Of a stretch of 64,000 nt of DNA, positions 21,441 through 32,695 are shown one piece after another. The stretch comes from Ahaetulla prasina (lineage: Eukaryota; Chordata; Lepidosauria; Squamata; Colubridae). Each line of letters begins with the position of its first letter. Positions within the stretch are counted from its first letter, which is position 1. The notes under the pieces are model-generated. The model was not told where the DNA came from. It saw only the letters and a program-made list of their open reading frames with translations, and ran no database searches. A program made the translations under genes and the position numbers. The stretch covers positions 18,518,283 through 18,582,282 of the forward strand of contig NC_080542.1 of assembly GCF_028640845.1 (NCBI RefSeq). The letters run 5' to 3'.

Positions 21441-21640
21441 TGTGAAGGACTGAGGGAAAGGACAGTTGCACTGATACAAAATATTTTTCATGGATATATA
21501 TGTCATTAAGACTGCATCTGGAATCCCCTGAATTTTTTTTCATATAGTGTGACGTCATGAGGACCCCTCTGATTTTCATCTTAAGAAAAGCAGGTTATGA
21601 TGGCATTATACACATAGCATACATTCTGTGCCATACATTA
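21436..21640. repeat. Duplicated block shared with 31710-31920
   Basis: GACTGAGGGAAAGGACA, TCATGGATATATATGTCATTAAG and TGACGTCATGAGGACCCC recur in order at 31739-31860. No gene seen here. Confidence 0.6.
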
Positions 21641-21644
21641 AAAG

Positions 21645-21865
21645 AACCGTGTGGCACAGTGGTTAGAATGCAGTATTGCAGGCTAATTCTGCTGACTGCC
21701 AGCAGTTCAATTCTCACCCACTCAAGGTTGACTCAGACTTCCATTCTTCCAAGGTCGATAAAACCCAGATTGTTTGGGGGCAATATGCTGACTCTGTAAA
21801 CCACTTAGAGAGGGCTGTAAAGTGCTGTGAAGCGGTATATAAGCGTAGGTGCTATTGCTATATAC
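21645..21865 (+). mobile_element. tRNA-derived SINE (long squamate type)
   Basis: Head GTGTGGCACAGTGGTTAGAATGC (A box) and AGTTCAATTCTC (B box), then the body GGTTGACTCAG, GGGGGCAATATGCTGACTCTG, AGAGAGGGCTGTAAAG and tail TATTGCTAT. It is absent from the paralogous place near 31920. Confidence 0.8.
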
Positions 21866-22004
21866 AGTGTACATAGCAAATACTGCTTTCTTTGGAGTGA
21901 TTTCTGGGAGATACTTCATACATGACAATGGCAATCCCATAATTCATGCTCCCTCCGATAAAGTGGAAAGTCAAGACTGAGAAGGTATTTTATGTTTCTC
22001 CAAA

Positions 22005-22250
22005 GGATATAACAGTGGCACTTAGACTTATAAACCACTCCACTGTGCTTTACAGCCCTCTTTAAGCTGTTTACAGAGTCAGCATATGCCCCCAACAATC
22101 TGGGTCCTCATTTTACCCACCTCGGAAGGATGGAAAGCTGAGTCAACCTTGAGCCTGGTGAGATTTGATCTGCCAAATTGCAGGGATCCGGCAGTCAGTA
22201 GAAGTAGCCTGCAGTACTGCACTCTAACCACTGCACCACCATGGCTCATA
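22005..22250 (-). mobile_element. tRNA-derived SINE, reverse orientation
   Basis: Same family as 21645: GTTTACAGAGTCAGCATATG, GGAAAGCTGAGTCAACCTTGA and CTAACCACTGCACCACCATGGC. Absent from the paralogous place near 32060. Confidence 0.8.
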
Positions 22251-22331
22251 TGCTGAAGATGGCCAATAAAAGTACAGGAACATTACCATAATAAAAACCA
22301 AGAGTGCCAAGATTACATCTGAGATATCCAT
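22251..22331 (-). pseudogene. Possible exon with membrane-anchor-like start, copy D
   Basis: On the minus strand an acceptor-like CTCCTTACAG is followed by ATG at 22329-22331 and a hydrophobic run (DISDVILALLVFIMVMFLYF). The paralogous place at 32069-32164 keeps the ATG and a similar run (SSVVILVAMVFVMVSSLNFF). A SINE cuts the frame here. I do not recognise the gene; it could equally be a chance frame in a duplicated block. Confidence 0.3.
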
Positions 22332-22930
22332 CTCAAGTAGGAAGGCTATTCTGTAAGGAGAAGATGCTCATTAATGAAATAGTTGGTTTCTTTGGATCTG
22401 CAAAAATGTGACATGGTCAACATCTGAACTACTGGAGATAGTAATGTACAAGACCAGGTTATTGGGAAGAATCTATTACCTGGGAGGTGACTTTGAAGCT
22501 TATAATGACTTTATAAATTAGTAATGCCATGATTATAATGAGTTAAGACTCACTATAAGCAAAATATTGTACAATGGAATTGTATGGAATATATGAAATT
22601 CATGTAGATATTCCTGGTTTGAGTTCAAGCCACTGTTTGCTTGATAAGAAAAAACAAGATAACAGTGTCTTAAAGACAGACAATTGGTTATGATTACTTT
22701 CAGGATTGGAGTCTAAGTGGCTTATGGTTAAAAAAATTAATTTTATCAGTTATTTTTTTCTCTTTGGGGATGAATAAATACTTTTTAAATCTCGGTAACC
22801 CAAACCCAAAACTATTTTTAACTTTTTTCAGTTTCATGGGGGGCGGGGGTTTACAGGAGAAATACTGGAAATAAACGAAATATTAAAAAGGAAGAATAAG
22901 CAATAAAGGGAATAATGCCGTATAAAAGAC
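22332..22930. repeat. Duplicated block shared with 32165-32372 and 37409-37740
   Basis: In the E unit this sequence is split by a hAT MITE carrying a gypsy element. Here GAGTTAAGACTCACT (22541-22552) is continuous, giving the empty site. Confidence 0.75.
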
Positions 22931-22931
22931 A

Positions 22932-22988
22932 ATTATGTCCATGGGGTCGCAATGGGTTGGTCACAACTTCACAATAACAACAAAAAGA
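22932..22988 (+). mobile_element. Bov-B/Sauria SINE-type 3' tail
   Basis: ATGGGGTCGCAATGGGTTGGTCACAACTTCACAATAACAACAA has the layout of the Bov-B 3' terminus (GGGTCGC, GTTGG, ACAACT) used by Sauria SINEs. Confidence 0.5.
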
Positions 22989-23835
22989 CAATTAACCATT
23001 TTTTATTAACCCTACACAGAACCAAGAAATAAAAGACAATAGGAAAAATGCTAACTATTGCCATTTGTACTAATAATTTTAATTTTATATTCAAATCTTT
23101 ATTCTTTTTCTAAATGCTGCACTACAGTTTGACGGCCAACAACCAAATGCATTGAGCACTCTTTACATGACATATAGGTGCACATGTTTCTTTGGTCATG
23201 AGGTGACTCTCTTTTTGACCATGTCAGCAATGACATTGTATGACAGGAAATGGGCATTGAGCCAATCCCTGAGAAAATATGGGAGAAACAGCAACAGTGG
23301 TATAGTCATGTCCTCAGCCACTATCACACACCGTTGCTTGTAATTGCCTTCCACTTTAACACAGATGGCAAGTGGTCAAATGGAAGTCCAAAGTAAAGAT
23401 GTCAAAACACAGTGAATGTAAGGTTAGGAAGATGATGCTGACAAAAATATTTTTTTTCTATATTGTAGCTACAATGACTTGCTATCTGAGTGTTGTGTTG
23501 ATGTACTAATCATAAGAAAATAAACTTATAAGCATGTGTGGTTTAAGTCAATATATCGCAGGGGCCATCCTTATGGCTTCTGTTGACATTATTATTCTAA
23601 GAAAATGGCCAGTCAATACTTTTCTAGCATACAATCATAATAAATTTAGCTTTTCTTTCAGATCTCCTCTCTTACTAACTTTATCTCCAATGGAAATCAT
23701 TCCAGAGATAAAAGTAATGGTATTTTCCAGAGTTCCTTCTATCCCATAAGTATGTGGATGAGATATTGATTGTTGAAGAGAAGAATGACTGATGTAAAAG
23801 AAATATATCAATTATTGTTGGATTGTTACGTTGAA
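22989..23835. other. 3' flank of OR D (duplicated unit)
   Basis: Paralogous to 37800-38760 and, near its end, to other OR 3' flanks. No coding sequence supported. Confidence 0.5.
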
Positions 23836-24763
23836 TTATTGAGTCCTTGACACTAATGTTTTGAATGCGGTTTTTATCTCTTCATTCCTCAAGCTGTAAA
23901 TGATGGGGTTTGGGCTTGGTGTCACTACTGTATAAAGCAGGGCAAGGATCCTGTTATCATCCACAGAAGATTCTGAACTGGGATGAATGTAGGTAACAAT
24001 GATGGTTCCAAAGAATATGAAAACAACAATGAGATGTGAGGAACAAGTGGAAAATGCTCTGTGCCTGTTCTTCACCAGCGGCATTGTGAGAATAGTGGAG
24101 ATGATGAGAGTGTAGGAAAAGACGATGAGTAAAAGGGGAACCAGACCAAATACCACAGTCAGTGTGGCATTGGCCACTTCGTTTTTGTAAGTATTGATTG
24201 AAGTCAGTGTCAGAACAAGCATAAGATCACAGAAGAAATGGCTGATTCTGTTTGACCACAGAAGGGAAGGGTGAAGATTGAAATAGATTCGCCTAACACA
24301 CGGAAATTCCAAAGATCCATGAGATGGCAGCTAGTTTCACACATTTCTTCTCGTTCATGATAGAGGGGTATTGCAAGGGTTTGCAAATGGCAATGTAGCG
24401 GTCGTACGCCATAGCACAAAGAAGACAACACTCAGTGACTCTAAAGAGAAGGAAGAAACACATTTGACACCCACAACCCCAAAATGAAATTGTCTGGTTC
24501 TCTGATAACAAATTTACAAGCATCTTTGGGCTGATGGAGGAGGTGTAGCCAATTTCCAAAAAGGACAAGTTCCACAGGAAGAAGTACATTGGGGTATGAA
24601 GGGTGGGACTGGAAATGGTGAGGATCAAAACTAGGCTGTTGCCTATCAAGGCCATGAAGTAGAATATTAGGACCAGACAAAACAGAAGCTCTTCCACAGA
24701 CTTGAAATCTGAGAAGCCAAGCAGGAGAAACTCATTCAAACAGGATTGGTTGTCTTTTTTCAT
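23836..24763 (-). pseudogene. Olfactory receptor D, frameshifted pseudogene
   Basis: Start codon ATG at 24761-24763 (MKKDNQSC) and all upstream motifs are present: GNSLVLIL, PMYFFLWN, Cys97, MAYDRYIAICKPLQYP. In extracellular loop 2 the frame shifts twice by single-base deletions relative to OR E. One is near 24285-24298 (CCTAACACACGG against CCCAAACCCACAG) and one near 24253 (GACCACAG against GACCCACAG). The loop piece ESISIFTLPFCG is in a second frame and the C-terminal half (NRISHFFCDL through PNPIIYSLRN) in a third, ending TAA 23836-23838. PSLNP has become PSPNP. This is a pseudogene with few lesions, so loss is recent. Its N-terminal half is the closest match to OR E. Confidence 0.9.
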
Positions 24764-26122
24764 GGTATCATACACGAAATAACCTCAAAAGAGAAAGGGG
24801 ACATTGAATAATTAAACAATTCTCCTAAAGAATTATTAAAATTATATTCCTTCCTCCAACTAGGTACCTGTATCCTGATTTCTTTGTATTACTGAGAAAT
24901 AGTAATATGGATTAAATCCTTGGAAATAGGAAAAGAAGCATGAAATTTTAATTTACTGTCCTGTAAATTTAATTGTGATTATATCACCTTAGTGAATCAC
25001 ACAGTCACTCTAGGACCTTTTATCACAACTGAAATGTCCTTAAACTCTCAATTTGGTCCCTCAAGTCTCTGTTCATTTTTTTAATTGGTTGGTCTACCAT
25101 ATGATAGTCCCTGTTACTAATTTAGGAATTTTTTCTTTAATCATGAAAATTCAGACAGAATCATAAATATTTTTACACATTTCCTTTGAAATACATCCTT
25201 TCTATATCTGAAAATTTGGGCTAGTATTTCAAATAGGAGTCACTTCAGATTTTATTCCACTAATCATTGCAGTCTGTAGGGGGCATTATCCCCAGTATCA
25301 TCTCCATTCCAAGACAGTTGAGCCAGCGCTATCTGAAACTTTCCAGCATGATGTCACAGTGTGCAGTTACCTTCCCACCCAAGTAGTGTGTATTTATCTA
25401 CTTGCCTTTGCATGCATTCAAAATGCTAAGTGGACAGGAGCTGGAGCAAGTAACAGGAGCTCACCCCGTTGTGTGGAGTTCAGGTCTCAAACCCAGGCTG
25501 CCAGCTTTCCAGCCAACAAGCTCAGCATCTTTAAATGCTGAGCCACTGCACCACTCCAGGCATTCCAATTAGGGAATCAAAAAATGCTAGTGAGTTAAGG
25601 CAGGCTAGAAATAAGGAAACCAGGAGTTCTAGTTCCTCCCAAGGCACAAAGGAAGCTGGGTGACCTTGAGCCAATAATTTTCTCTCAGCTTTAGGAAAGA
25701 GACAAGGGCAAATCACTTCTAAAAAATCTTGCAAAGAAAGCTGAAGAGATTTGTCCAGGAAGTGTTTGGGAATCAAATAAGATTGAACAGAAGGAGAAAA
25801 AAAAATAGGGGAAAGATTGGAGATTGGAGAAAAGTGGCTTAGATTGAAGAAAACTTAATTTCCCATTAGCTGCACTTTGTTTCCATTATATATCATCAAT
25901 GACCAGCCATTCCTCTAACATATCGAATTATCTTTTCTGTCTAGACAGATCAACAAAATATACAACTTTAGGCATGAGGTGTCCCGGGCTCAAAAGTCTT
26001 AAATATTAAAGCATCACTGAAAAACTGTTGATAAAACTCCCTTAATATTTCACTGAATATCCTTTGAAAATAAAACTTCATAAAGTTGCATAAAGTGAAG
26101 AAGCTATAAAATATGATCTTAC
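24764..26122 (-). other. Intron of OR D, carrying a SINE
   Basis: AT-rich DNA between the acceptor TTTTGAG next to the coding exon and the donor GTAAG at 26118-26122. It contains the Sauria SINE listed separately. Confidence 0.5.
25590..25790 (+). mobile_element. Sauria-type SINE
   Basis: AACCAGGAGTTCTAGTTCC (B-box area), then AAGCTGGGTGACCTTGAGCCAATAATTTTCTCTCAGC, then GCAAATCACTTCT and TTGCAAAGAAAGC. This is the central Sauria SINE domain. It sits in the same relative place as the copy at 40715 in OR E, so it predates the D/E duplication. Confidence 0.75.
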
Positions 26123-26460
26123 TTTGCCAAACCTTTTTTGATTATTTTTAGAGAGATGGGATATTTCTTCTTAAGGAAAGCCTAAAATTATATAATATTC
26201 TCTGGCAATGTAACAATCTGAAGACTCCCCTACCATAGAAGAATCTTCATAAAGATTCTTCATCCTCTGGAAAACAAATGGTTGATATAATGGAGGCCGT
26301 TTATATAAACCCATCTCATAGAGTTACTGGATCCTAGAGGATTCAAACCTCCAGAGAGACTGGAGAACTTTTTCTCTAATAAGGTCTCAAAGCAGAAGCC
26401 CAAGGACTCATCCTGGGGATTTAGTAAAAGAATACTAGAAGGCAACTTGAACCAGAAGGA
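26123..26460 (-). promoter_or_regulatory. OR D promoter and non-coding 5' exon
   Basis: Minus strand: AGTATTCTTTTACTAAATCC, CCCAGGATGAGTCCTTGGGC (O/E-like), CTTATTAGAGAAAAAG, a strong TATA (TTTATATAA, 26301-26309), and an exon ending at the donor (26118-26122). The module is intact although the receptor is a pseudogene. Confidence 0.55.
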
Positions 26461-26677
26461 AGAACTTCTTGGTTTTCCTGAAGGCCTTGAAAAACCTTGT
26501 TCTTCTTTCATCCTCAGGGACAGGATCTTAGTAGATACTCATATGAGGGTTTTGTATTATGTTGTAGGGAGCCTCAATTTTTTAAAAAAGCTGTTGCTTT
26601 TAATTTTTATACTACGTTATCTATTCATTTATTTGGTTAAAATGGGTAGCTATGTACATTTGGCAAATAAATGAATA

Positions 26678-26890
26678 AATAGCAATAGCACTTAGACTTC
26701 TGCACCACTTCACGGTGTTTTACAGCCCTCTCTAAGTGGTTTACAGAGTCAGCATATAGCCCCCAACAATTTGGCTTGTCATTTTACCAACCATGAAAGG
26801 ATGGAAAGCTGAGTCAACCTTGAGTCAATGAGACTTGAACTGCTGAACAGCAGAATTAGCCTACAATGCTGCATTCTAACCACTGCTCCT
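26678..26890 (-). mobile_element. tRNA-derived SINE, reverse orientation
   Basis: TTTACAGAGTCAGCATATAG, GGAAAGCTGAGTCAACCTTGA and ATTCTAACCACTGC; same family as 21645 and 22005. Confidence 0.8.
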
Positions 26891-27165
26891 AAATAAAATG
26901 TTCCTAACTGAACAGTTCTTAAATGGAATGTTATCAAAATTAGCTAAGGATTTTCTTATTCACATGACAAAAATATTATGAACTGTAGAAGGATCTCAAA
27001 CAGTCAGTGCCAAAGGCAAATAATTAGCTCTTGTAATGTAAATATGGCCATCTGTTATTGTTGACTAAAGCTTCTCCCGTTTTCAATAAATCTCTTTTTA
27101 ATTTGAAATGCTGGAGAATCTCATGACAGAATGTGGTTCTATTTCTTTTTCTGGCTGTTACAACT
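26891..27165. other. Intergenic, paralogous to 42220-42480
   Basis: GTTAGCTAAGGATTTTC and TTCACATGACAAAAATATTATGAA match the E unit, where MITE M4 interrupts. No gene seen. Confidence 0.5.
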
Positions 27166-29185
27166 CTATTTATTTATTTATTTATTTTGTCACAACATCA
27201 TACAAAAAGATTATATAGTATATACACATATAAACATATATAGGAAGAAGAAAAGAAAAACAATAGGACAGGAACGGTAGGCACGTTTGTGCGCTTATGC
27301 ACGCCCCTTATGGTCCTCTTAGGAATGGGGTGAGGTCAATAGTAGAAAGTTTTTGGTTAAAGCTTTTAGGATTATGGGAAGAGACCACAGAGTCAGGTAA
27401 AGTATTCCAAGCACTGATGATTCTGTTGCAGAAGTCATATTTTCTGCAATCTAGATTAAAGCGGTTTACATTAAGTTTAAATCTATTGGTTGCCCTTGTA
27501 TTATTGCAATTAAAGCTGAAGTAGTCTTTGACAGGAAGGACATTACAATAGATGATTCTGTGAGTTAAACTTAGGTCTTGTGGAAGGCGACGGAGTTCCA
27601 AGTTTTCTAAGCCTAGGATTTCAAGTCTGGTGGGATAAGGTATTTTGTTGTTTTCAGAGGAATGGAGAACTCTTCTTGTAAAATATTTCTGGACACGTTC
27701 AATTGTATTGATGTCAGAGATGTGGTGAGGGTTCCAAACAGGTGAGCTGTATTCTAGAATTGGTCTAGCAAATGTTTTATATGCTCCGGTTAGTAGTGTG
27801 GTGTTTTGGAAAAGAAGCTACATAAAATTAGGTTTACAACTCTTAGAGCTTTTTTGCTATGTAGTTGCAGTGGGCTTTGGCACTTAGATCATTTGACATG
27901 AAAACTCCAAGGTCTTTAACGGGATGGGGTCGTCTGTAAGGTAATGTCCATCTAGTATGTACTTAGTTTTAGAGTTCTTTTTTCCTATATGTAAGACTGA
28001 GCATTTGCTGGTTGAAATTTGGAGCTGCCAATTTTTAGACCAAGCGGTTAGATGGTCAAGGTCGTTTTGAATGATAGAAGTGTTGTCTGTGGTGTTAAAT
28101 AGTTTGACATCGTCAGCAAAGAGAACACAATTACTTGAGATATGGTCACAAAGATCATTAATGTATAGAATAAAGAGTGTTGGTCCAAGGCGCTGTCTTG
28201 AGGACCCCCACTCTTGACAGGAACAGGATTTGATAAAGCATTGCCAATTTTGACCACTTGTTGTCTGTTAGACAGAAAAGCAGATATCCATTTGTGGAGG
28301 GGTCCTGAGATGCCATAGGATGTTAGTTTAAGGAGAAGTTTATCGTGTACTACTGAGTCAAAAGCTTTGCAGAAGTCTATGTAGATTGCATCTATTGATT
28401 TGCCTTGATCTAGATTTGAAGTCCATATGTTTTACTAGTGGAGAAGATGTAAGTTACATGATAACTTTTCCTGAAACCAAATTGTTTGTTGGAGAGTAGG
28501 TTGTTAGTTTCTAAGTGTGAGGTAATGGATTGGTTGATGATAGATTCCATGACTTTGCAGGTGACGCAGCAAAGGGAGATCGGTCTGTAGTTTTCGACTA
28601 AGCTGGGGTCTCCTTTTTTGAAGATGGGGATGACTGTGGCTAGTGACCAAAGTTTGGGAAGAGAACTGGTAGTGAAAGCTTTATCAAAGATAATACTTAG
28701 GGGTTCAGCTATATTAATGGAAAGTTTTTTTAAGAAATATGCACATAGACCATCAGGTCCAATAGAAAGCGATGGTTTTAAGTTGTGAAGAGCTTTACCA
28801 ACGTTGTCTTCTGTGAAATCTATATGAGTTAAATCATCATAGTCATTGCTGGTTCGTTTGTGGAATGTTGGATATGTGTTATCGGAGTTAACAAAAACTG
28901 AGCCAAAGAAAATGTTGAAGAGGTTTGCTTTGACTGTTTCGTCATTGCATTCTTTGTTGTTAGAATCTTTTAGTGGTGGGATGGATCTTGAATCTTTAAG
29001 TTTATTGTTGACAAAATTATAAAAGGCACAATTGGAATTTGTGCGTAGAAGGTTCTCTTCTTGCTTGGTGTGGTAATTTGTGCATTCAGTTTTTATTTGG
29101 TTGCATATGTTTCTGTAGCGGTTTCTGAAGTTTGTAACATAGCCTTTTTGTTTCTTTTCAGAGGATTTTTTTTGATTGAAGCTTT

Positions 29186-29963
29186 TTATTGATATGGGTA
29201 GTTTGTTTTCTTGGACATGGTAGTCATTCGTGGTACATATAATTTAATGACTCTATTGATTTCAAGTAGGAAGACTCTATAGAGGTCATCAGCGGTTATG
29301 CAGGTTGCAAACAGATTTTGCCAGTTCAGAAATGAAAGATCGTTGTTTATAAGGTCATAATTGGCTTTCTTGAAGTTGTAGTTGGGAGTTCTGTTGTTAT
29401 GACGATTTAAGTATGGACGTATATTGAGACGAAAATCAATCATGCAGTGGTCACTGTTTGAAAAAGGTTCTTTAATTTGTAGTCCATAAATTGAGTTTGG
29501 ATTGTTGCAGAAGATGAGGTCAAGGCAGTTGTTGAGTCTTGTATTGTTAGTTACAAGTTGTTCAAGACCTAGGTTTGTAACAGCGTTGTATAGTGTAGTA
29601 TGGATTGGGTCAGTTGAACATTCATTAGTTATCCAGTTAATGAGAGGTAGATTTAAGTCACCCAGGAAAATGAGAGGGTATGGGCAAGAGGTAGCCCATG
29701 TTAGCATTGTGGTTAGCATATTTGCGTGGGTAATGTCATGGTCGGGGGCTCTGTAGCATAGTAAGAATCGAAGAGTAGTGTCAAGGGATAGGTCGCATAC
29801 TATAGTTTCAGGAAGAGAGAGTTTATGTGCTACTTGGATATTTTTTAGATTCAGTGTCTTTTTGTAAAAGATAGCCACTCCACCACCTCTTCGGTTTTCC
29901 CGATCTGATCGATAGACTTGATATTCTTTGTTTGAGATAATGGAGTCAGGAAGGGATGAATTC
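29186..29963 (-). pseudogene. LINE endonuclease domain, split by L1 insertion
   Basis: About 260 open codons of an APE-type endonuclease with GDLNLP and NSDHCMID catalytic motifs. The upstream part of the same domain resumes at 30345-30470, so the L1 tail sits within the coding sequence. Confidence 0.75.
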
Positions 29964-30329
29964 TCAGCGTTTTTAAAAGACAATACGCAGGAAAGATATT
30001 TAATTGAATGGAAAAAATGGATTGATTATCTACAAAACAGATATCAGATTAAGAAATATCAGATTGCCTTTGAATAATTAGAAAGTTATTTTATGTAATG
30101 GGGAGGGGGTTGGGAGATGAAAAGCTTTGGATGTGGTTATTTGGATTGGAAGGGAAAATTTTATTCTATGTTTGGTTTATGTATAACAATACCTTGTGAT
30201 TGACCCGGGAAGCCGGGGGGGGGAGGGAGGGGGGGAGGGTTTTGTGTTTTTTTTTGGGAGGGAGGGGGAAAAAAGGGGGAAAAATGTTTTTGTTTTTTAA
30301 AACTCTTTCAATAAAAAAATAAAAAAAAA
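29964..30329 (+). mobile_element. L1 3' end insertion with 15-bp target duplication
   Basis: Short ORF2 end (YLIEWKKWIDYLQNRY) and 3' UTR with G-rich tract (30210-30270), AATAAA and an A-rich tail. GGAAGGGATGAATTC occurs exactly on both sides (29949-29963 and 30330-30344). Confidence 0.9.
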
Positions 30330-30529
30330 GGAAGGGATGAATTCAGCCATGTTTCACAAACAAAAATGATATCAAATGTGCCACTGTTTAATAAGAGGAT
30401 AAATTCAGGTAATTTGTTGACTATGCTTCTTGCATTTATCAATTTGCATTTGAGATCTGATATGATTGGTGTTGAAGAGGTAAGGGGCGTGCATACCTAG
30501 TTTTGAGTGTTAGTAGGTTGGGGGTTGTG

Positions 30530-30830
30530 TACAATAGATGGTTGTATAGATGGTTGGATGGTAGTTTGGATGTTTGGATGGATGGTTGTTTGGATGGCTG
30601 GTTGGGTGGATTATTGGGTGGCTGTTTGGATGGCTGCTTGGATGGCTGCTTGGATGGCTGATTGGATGGCTGCTTGGATGGCTGCTTGGATGGCTGGTTG
30701 GATGGTTGTTTGGATGGCTGGTTGGATTGTTGGTTGGATGGCTGTTGGTTGGATGGCTGGTAAGATGGTTGGTTGAATGGGAGGTAGGGGGATGGGTACT
30801 TGATTGAATACTGGGATGGCTGGTTGATTG
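30530..30830 (+). repeat. 12-bp minisatellite, TGGATGGCTGNT
   Basis: About 20 copies of a 12-base unit with a 4-base sub-period (GGAT/GGCT/GGTT). It gives open frames on both strands (a repeated Gly-Trp-Leu pattern, or Ser-His-Pro) that are not genes. It lies exactly between the LINE 5' end and the Rex1 fragment. Confidence 0.9.
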
Positions 30831-30834
30831 TAAC

Positions 30835-31648
30835 TCTACTTCCTGGGGTCTAGACAACACAGTATCAACAGTAGAGATTTTTAAATTTCTAGGTTCTACC
30901 ATATCACAAGATCTAAAATGGACAGCTAACATCAAAAACGTCATCAAAAAAGCACAACAAAGAATGTTCATTCTATGCCAGCTCAGAAAGCTCAAACTGC
31001 CCAAGGAGCTGCTGATTCAGCTCTACAGAGGAATTATGAGTCTGTCATTTGCACCTCTATAACTGTCTGGTTCAGTTCTGCAACCCAACAAGAAAGACAC
31101 AGATTTCAGAGGATAATTAGAACTGCAGAAAAAATAATTGCTACCAACCTGCCTTCCATTGAAGACCTGTATACTGTACGAATCAAGAAGAGAGCCGTGA
31201 AAATATTTACAGATCCCTCACATCCTGGACATAAACTGTATCAACTCCTACCCTTGAAACAATGCTACAGAGCACTGCACACTAGAACAACTAGACACAA
31301 GAACAGTTTTTTTCCTGAACACCATCACTCTAATATACAAATAATTCCCTCAACACTGTCAAACTATTTACTAAATCTGCACTACTATTAATCTTCTCAT
31401 TGTTCCCATCACCCATTTCCTTCCACTTATGACTGTAACTTTCTGCTTGTATCCTTACAATTTATATTGATATTGTTTCCTGATTGCTTATTTGTACCCT
31501 ATGACTATCATTAAGTGTTCTACCTTAGAAGTCTTGATTAACATATCTTTTCTCTTATGTACACTGAGAGCATATGCACCAGGACAAATTCCTTGTGTGT
31601 CCAATCACACTTGGCCAATAAAGAATTTATTCTATTCTATTCTATGGC
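30835..31648 (+). mobile_element. Rex1-type LINE 3' end
   Basis: Plus strand: FKFLGSTISQDLKWT, KKAQQRMFILCQLRKL, then in another frame RIIRTAEKIIATNLPS, DPSHPGHKLYQLLP and RTTRHKNSFFPE, the Rex1 RT C-terminus. The tail is GGCCAATAAAGAATTTATTC followed by (TTCTA)n at 31630-31648, as Rex1 elements end. Confidence 0.85.
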
Positions 31649-31689
31649 AGGGACTGAACTCTTCCTCTTGGCCATCATCATCTATGATC

Positions 31690-32372
31690 TCTATGTGGCT
31701 TTATTCAACCCTTTGTGATACACACTTATTATGAAAGACTAAGGGAAAAGACATTTACATTGATACGGACATTTTCATGGACATCTATGTCATTAAGGCT
31801 GCATAATACCCTGCAATCTATTGAAATTCTTTCCATAGTGTGTCACATCATGTGGACCCCACTGATTTTCATATCGAGGAAGCTGTTTATGGTGGGATCA
31901 TACACATAGTATATACTCTATATACAGTGAACATAGAAAATGCTTGCTTTTGTGTGGAGTAATTTCTAGGAGATACTTCATAAATGGCAATCAAGATCCC
32001 AAAATTCATGTTGACTCCAATGAAGGAGAAAGTCAAGACTAAGAAAATATTTTATGTTTCTGTTGAGGAGATGCTGAAGTTGGCCAGAAAAAGTTCAGGG
32101 ATGATACCATAACAAACACCATGGCTACCAAGATCACAACTGAACTAGGGAGAGGGATACACATCTCCGGTAGGATGGCTGTTCTGTAAGGAGAAGCTGC
32201 TCTTGTATGATTTCCCTAGATCTGTCAAAATGTGACATGGACAATGTTTGAACTGCTGGAGATACTACAGCAAGACCCGATTATCAGGATATAGCAATTA
32301 CCCTGAGAGAAGACTTTGAAGTTTATAATGACTTTACAAATTAGTAGTGCCATGATCATATTGAGTTAAGGC
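31690..32372. repeat. Duplicated block shared with 21436-22550; E copy of the possible exon
   Basis: Collinear with the D unit but without its two SINEs. On the minus strand an ATG at 32162-32164 begins a hydrophobic frame as in copy D. GTTAAGGC at 32365-32372 is the left 8-bp target duplication of the MITE that follows. Confidence 0.65.
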
Positions 32373-32376
32373 CAGG

Positions 32377-32588
32377 TGTTATGTCCTGCACTGGCAGTGG
32401 CGGCCCCTAGTGGTGGAGATGGTTTCTTGTTCTGTTCTGATTGGCTCCCGCTTTTGGAGCTGAATAAAAAGAGGGCTGTCAAAGCAGGCCTGGTCTGCTG
32501 GTTGTTGCTGGTCTCTGTGAGTTAAAATAAACGTTATGTGTGAACATCTGTGGAGCCTCAATTATTACGGAACCCACAGAATATAATA
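32377..32588 (+). repeat. 5' LTR of gypsy element
   Basis: 212 bp, starting TGTTATGTCC and ending AATATAATA. It holds GAATAAAAAG and AAAATAAACG, candidates for TATA and polyadenylation signals. Differs from the 3' LTR by two transitions, both at CpG positions. Confidence 0.9.
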
Positions 32589-32589
32589 C

Positions 32590-32607
32590 TGGTGACGAGG
32601 ACTGAGG
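32590..32607 (+). other. Primer-binding site of gypsy element
   Basis: TGGTGACGAGGACTGAGG begins one base after the LTR with the TGG expected opposite a tRNA CCA end. The tRNA is not identified. Confidence 0.6.
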
Positions 32608-32695
32608 AAAGTACGTGAGTTGCTGAGCTGCTGAGCGAGCCAAAGTGTGAATTTCTCCTCAGAGCTATTCAGATCCCTGGCCTACAGAGCAAACC

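Larger units (their letters stand above)
27168..30500 (-). mobile_element. CR1/Jockey-group LINE, interrupted by L1
   Basis: Minus-strand reading. N-terminal endonuclease at about 30470-29190: INARSIVNKL, FVCETWLN, then after the L1 insertion RGGGVAIFYKK, FLGDLNLP and FSNSDHCMIDF. RT region at 28390-28080: IDFCKAFDSVVHDKLLLKL, then a frameshift before the LFADDVKLF box. C-terminal RIISAWNTLP and SFNQKLSTIDL end at 27308. The 3' end is the TTTATTTA tail at 27168. Several frameshifts inactivate it. A second 3' fragment of the family is at 8285. The exact clade (CR1, Rex or Jockey group) needs a tree. Confidence 0.75.

Noticed and set aside
21645..21865. True tRNA gene
   Set aside because: A- and B-box-like motifs are present but the acceptor stem does not close and a SINE body follows; the same applies to the other SINEs and to satellite monomers.
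30507..30807. Gly-Trp-Leu repeat protein
   Set aside because: Pure minisatellite translation; the other strand is open as well.
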